A stretch of DNA of 64,000 nt from Saccharibacillus sacchari DSM 19268 (GTDB lineage: Bacteria; Bacillota; Bacilli; Paenibacillales; Paenibacillaceae), in NCBI RefSeq assembly GCF_000585395.1, contig NZ_KK073875.1:5198274-5262273 (forward strand), given 5' to 3'. The position numbers were made by a program, and so were the translations under genes. The notes beneath the pieces were generated by a model that saw only the letters and a list, made by a program, of their open reading frames with translations, was not told the origin of the DNA and did not search any database. Of this stretch, positions 63,196 to 64,000 are shown piece after piece. The stretch's first letter is position 1, and each line of letters starts with the position of its first letter.

Positions 63196-63780
63196 ATGAA
63201 CACCCCATCTATTCCACAATCCGCTTTGGCGACGGCATTACCGAAGGCCTCTACAACCTATCGACTACTCTATCTGTCTCCATTGGGCGAGCTTGTTATC
63301 GAAGGAACGAATGAGGCTGTGCTATCCATCTTGTTCAGCGACACGGCAATGCCCGAAGGCTGGCCTGCGGTCAATCCGTTCCCTGACGCTTTTGTATTCG
63401 AGAACGATCAGAACGCTTCAGAAACGAATATTCCCGAAGCGCTGCGGATCTGCCGTCGCCAGCTTGCCGAATATTTCCGCGGCGAGCGGCGCAGCTTCGA
63501 TTTTCCTTACTCTTTCTACGGTACGGCTTTTCAGCAGTCCGTATGGACCGAACTCGCGGCTGTTCCTTACGCCGCTTCAAGCTCGTATAAAGACCTGGCG
63601 ATTGCCGTCGGCAGCGAGCGGGCTGTCCGGGCAGTCGGTTCGGCTAACGGGCGGAACAAACTCAGCATCGTATTGCCTTGTCACCGCATCATCGGTTCCG
63701 GCGGCAAGCTGACCGGATATGCGGGCGGACTTTGGCGCAAAGAATGGCTATTGCAGCATGAAGCTCGCTTTGCCGAGTAA
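63196..63780 (+). CDS. ogt: Methylated-DNA-[protein]-cysteine S-methyltransferase
   Basis: 194 residues. Repairs O6-methylguanine by moving the methyl to its own Cys in IVLPCHRIIG. The DNA-binding region is FQQSVWTELAAVPYAASSSYKDLA and the Asn hinge ANGRNKL. The N-terminal about 95 residues are the usual poorly conserved domain, here rather long. Third gene of the adaptive-response operon (the AdaB role of Bacillus). Start follows AGGAGG. Confidence 0.94.
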   Translation: MNTPSIPQSALATALPKASTTYRLLYLSPLGELVIEGTNEAVLSILFSDTAMPEGWPAVNPFPDAFVFENDQNASETNIPEALRICRRQLAEYFRGERRSFDFPYSFYGTAFQQSVWTELAAVPYAASSSYKDLAIAVGSERAVRAVGSANGRNKLSIVLPCHRIIGSGGKLTGYAGGLWRKEWLLQHEARFAE

Positions 63781-63804
63781 ACTCCCTTTTCCAATCCAAT
63801 ACGC

Positions 63805-63846
63805 AAGCCCATCAGACGCAGTTCGCGATACGGATGGGCTTTTTTC
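63805..63846 (+). terminator. Terminator of the adaA-alkA-ogt operon
   Basis: AAGCCCATC pairs with GATGGGCTT and is followed by TTTTTT, 25 bases after the ogt stop. Confidence 0.8.
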
Positions 63847-63862
63847 TTCTTCTTTTTTAGCG

Positions 63863-63891
63863 TTGACAGTCCCGATTACATAGGCTATATT
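63863..63891 (+). promoter_or_regulatory. Strong sigma-A promoter at the window edge
   Basis: TTGACA (63863-63868), 17 bases, TATATT (63886-63891). Starts a transcript whose leader contains an RBS-holding hairpin (63927-63966). Confidence 0.8.
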
Positions 63892-63926
63892 TCATTTATT
63901 AAAAGGGTTTTAAAAAGTGTTTGAGT

Positions 63927-63966
63927 ATATAACGAAGCTTCGGCTTCTGCACAGGAGGCGTTATAT
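63927..63966 (+). promoter_or_regulatory. Leader hairpin enclosing an AGGAGG ribosome site
   Basis: ATATAACG (63927-63934) pairs exactly with CGTTATAT (63959-63966). Inside are a UUCG hairpin (GAAGC ttcg GCTTC, 63934-63947) and the AGGAGG at 63953-63958, directly against the closing stem. Confidence 0.5.
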
Positions 63967-63972
63967 CCCCTT

Positions 63973-64000
63973 ATGATTCCCTCTTCTTTCAATTCGGCTC
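63973..64000 (+). CDS. Possible start of a gene cut by the window end
   Basis: ATG at 63973, 14 bases after AGGAGG, followed by an open frame to the window end (MIPSSFNSA). Too short to identify; supported only by the strong promoter and ribosome site upstream. Confidence 0.35.

Overview
The window is chromosomal DNA of a low-GC-phylum Gram-positive in the family Paenibacillaceae, most like Paenibacillus or Saccharibacillus. This rests on protein resemblance: YesM/YesN and LplB/LplC sugar-uptake sets, 'copper amine oxidase-like' stalk domains, several sigma-D chemoreceptors, strong AGGAGG ribosome sites, and a coding GC content in the mid-fifties. No rRNA, tRNA, phage or CRISPR array was seen.

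Layout. 1-4 kb: two chemoreceptors and a SUKH-family protein. 4-10.7 kb: an M20 amidohydrolase, a probable two-gene RNA-repair operon (Thg1-like 3'-5' polymerase plus a polynucleotide-kinase-like protein), GrpB-like protein, MFS exporter, endonuclease V and an unknown. 10.8-20.7 kb, mostly minus strand: an amino acid permease, a lipoprotein, a response regulator/kinase/ABC/FtsX-permease module, two immunity-like proteins and an acidic lipoprotein. 21-39 kb, all minus strand: a glycan-utilisation locus. A YesM/YesN two-component pair stands upstream of a solute-binding lipoprotein, two LplB/LplC permeases, GH3, GH38 alpha-mannosidase, GH125 exo-alpha-1,6-mannosidase and a large clan GH-A hydrolase. 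None of the four hydrolases has a signal peptide, so mannose-rich oligosaccharides are probably imported and trimmed in the cytoplasm.

39-53 kb: ExoA, a secreted coiled-coil protein behind an attenuator-like leader, GH1 6-phospho-beta-glucosidase divergent from a WYL regulator, a PEP-mutase-like enzyme, a stalk-domain protein, a third chemoreceptor, a complete IS3-family element sitting in a hairpin loop, an SDR/Atu4866/AraC cluster, a shortened PRD protein and a LacI regulator. 53-57.5 kb: zinc-linked genes. Candidate Zur boxes precede folE2 and a separate operon encoding a flavoprotein with a Cys-rich tail, a FeoB-like GTPase-permease with an altered pore motif, and a DUF3024 protein. 57.7-61 kb: tandem paralogous cell-wall amidases, each behind a candidate ECF-sigma promoter. 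61-64 kb: an alkylation-repair operon adaA-alkA-ogt.

The most unusual signal is a family of seven dispersed, strongly palindromic repeats of about 125-185 bp (5510, 19606, 31380, 41301, 54188, 59201, 61136). All seven keep the same unpaired internal loops while their stems vary by matched base changes, and all seven lie 3' of, and in the same orientation as, a neighbouring gene. This looks like a structured RNA (or single-stranded DNA) element not explained by any gene here. The second is the Zur-box / flavoprotein / FeoB-like / DUF3024 operon, a candidate metal-uptake system. Gene functions come from recognising families by eye; no database search was run.
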